From Metellina segmentata (lineage: Eukaryota; Arthropoda; Arachnida; Araneae; Tetragnathidae): 64,000 bases of DNA. Below, in pieces: positions 63,038-64,000 of the stretch. The DNA lies in contig OX375883.1 of NCBI GenBank assembly GCA_947359465.1, positions 92,530,411 to 92,594,410 of the forward strand. The letters are read 5' to 3'. Numbering within the stretch: position 1 is the stretch's first letter; each line of letters opens with the position of its first letter. Below the pieces are notes generated by a model. It did not search any database. It was not told where the DNA came from and saw only the letters and a program-made list of their open reading frames with translations. The position numbers and the translations under genes are program-made.

Positions 63038-64000
63038 TTTTTCAATTATTTCAAGTGTTAAGCGTATATAGTTAATTTTGAGTAGTATTATTTATTACGA
63101 TAAATCATAAATAGTTGTTTTTAAATGGATTTTAAGAAACCACTTTCGAGAAGAAGTTGTTATATTTGAATAAATCAATCAAAATTATTCCCAATTTTTG
63201 TATAGCCAGCTGTGTTGCTCCAGTACGATGTTAATTATAAACCATACCATACCTAATTTTTGGTCAGATCAGTAAAAGTTTTTTTTTTTTGCATGGCGCA
63301 CTATTTTAGAATTAGTTTAGAAATGTGGTACAAAAAGCTGAAAATCACTGCTCTAAAGGATTTCAGCAAAATTTTAAAGCGGAACCTATTATATATAGCA
63401 TATATGCTTTCTTTATACTTTTAATGTTGTTAAATCTTTAATTTTGAAAACAACGATTTTCTGTTGAAATGTTTTGTTAATTAGTTTTACCCATCATTAA
63501 ATTTTAGACAGGAAAATGTAAACCTATCTTATGGTATGAATAAAAACTAATGTTTTTGTATTACAATTTCTAATATGCTTGCATATGTTTAGCATGCCAA
63601 GGACAATGCTTTAATAAAGATCGTACTTTGTTTTATAAATTAGGAAGCATGCGCTTTCTAAAAACTATGTTTTGCTCTCATTAAGGAAAGAACATTTAAG
63701 AATAAAAATAAAAGCCAGGAAATATGAGATCTGAAGGCCATTAAAATGTAATTAAGAAACTTTTCTATGCGTTCATTAAAAGGAAATTATACATTTCCGC
63801 CCCAAAACAAGAAAATTATGTTTCCAATAACATATGTAACATTCATAGAGGCATATTTTTAATTTTTTTTTGAATTCCATATGTTATTTTAGCCTTTAAC
63901 TGCACAAAATAAAAAATAAGTGTTTTTTTTACATATATGAATTTAACTTAATGGTTTTAAGGTGTATGCGTTGTTTATTGTACATGTAAAAAAAACGAAT
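63038..64000. other. AT-rich end of window
   Basis: No gene recognised. A short SINE tail piece (TGTGTTGCTCCAGTACGATG) lies at 63210-63240. Confidence 0.45.

Overview
This window reads as intergenic DNA of an arthropod, most likely a spider. The reasons are an AT-rich background, eukaryotic transposons only (Tc1-like, hAT, Tigger/pogo, piggyBac-like, a DUF4817-type transposase, a CR1/Jockey-like LINE, tRNA-derived SINEs), very abundant satellites and minisatellites, and a 200-base N gap (57713-57912). No bacterial-style operon or CRISPR array is present. The spider assignment is inference: I associate this SINE body with orb-weaver genomes but cannot check it here. I see no convincing host protein-coding gene. 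The longest open frames are either transposon remnants or by-products of repeats whose period is a multiple of three.

Layout. 1-3 kb: a satellite alternating 300-bp units that carry a SINE with 136-bp units that lack it. 3.3-7.1 kb: a TTAA-flanked element broken by a tRNA SINE with a 14-bp target duplication, then a 33-bp minisatellite with a 363-bp higher-order repeat. 7.7-8.8 kb: a 44-bp minisatellite. 8.8-10.3 kb: a SINE cluster. 11.4-12.3 kb: an internally deleted DUF4817-type transposon. 13.6-16.4 kb: a 120-bp satellite holding a palindromic TTAA element. 16.9-19.6 kb: a hAT MITE packed with CATCGATG, two Tc1 remnants and (TA)n. 20.6-23.9 kb: a SINE with clean target duplications, a 44-bp minisatellite, a Tc1 MITE and more SINEs. 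25-33 kb: mostly low-complexity AT-rich DNA with short tandem repeats, one full SINE and another Tc1 MITE. 33.5-36.1 kb: a diverged repeat unit interrupted by 1.2 kb of GA-rich DNA. 36.15-36.5 kb: a GC-rich island unlike its surroundings. 36.7-38.2 kb: a TTAA element swollen into a satellite. 39.4-40.3 kb: seven 130-bp repeats. 41.5-46.8 kb: a 240-bp satellite interrupted by a composite Tc1-like element. 47.9-49.6 kb: a dispersed repeat and a hAT remnant. 49.6-55 kb: a SINE-dense region with a 290-bp SINE-mediated tandem array and a 5'-truncated LINE. 55-64 kb: an 81-bp in-frame minisatellite, more SINEs, the assembly gap, a Tigger-derived element, nested SINEs and a second copy of the second SINE family.

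How the parts interact. Most structure here is the product of mobile elements seeding tandem arrays: SINEs inside satellite units, unequal exchange between neighbouring SINEs, and DNA transposons whose internal palindromic repeats expand. Nearly every DNA transposon is a non-autonomous internal-deletion derivative, and several share one deletion, so they were probably moved by transposases encoded elsewhere. Target-site duplications allow the order of several nested insertions to be read directly.
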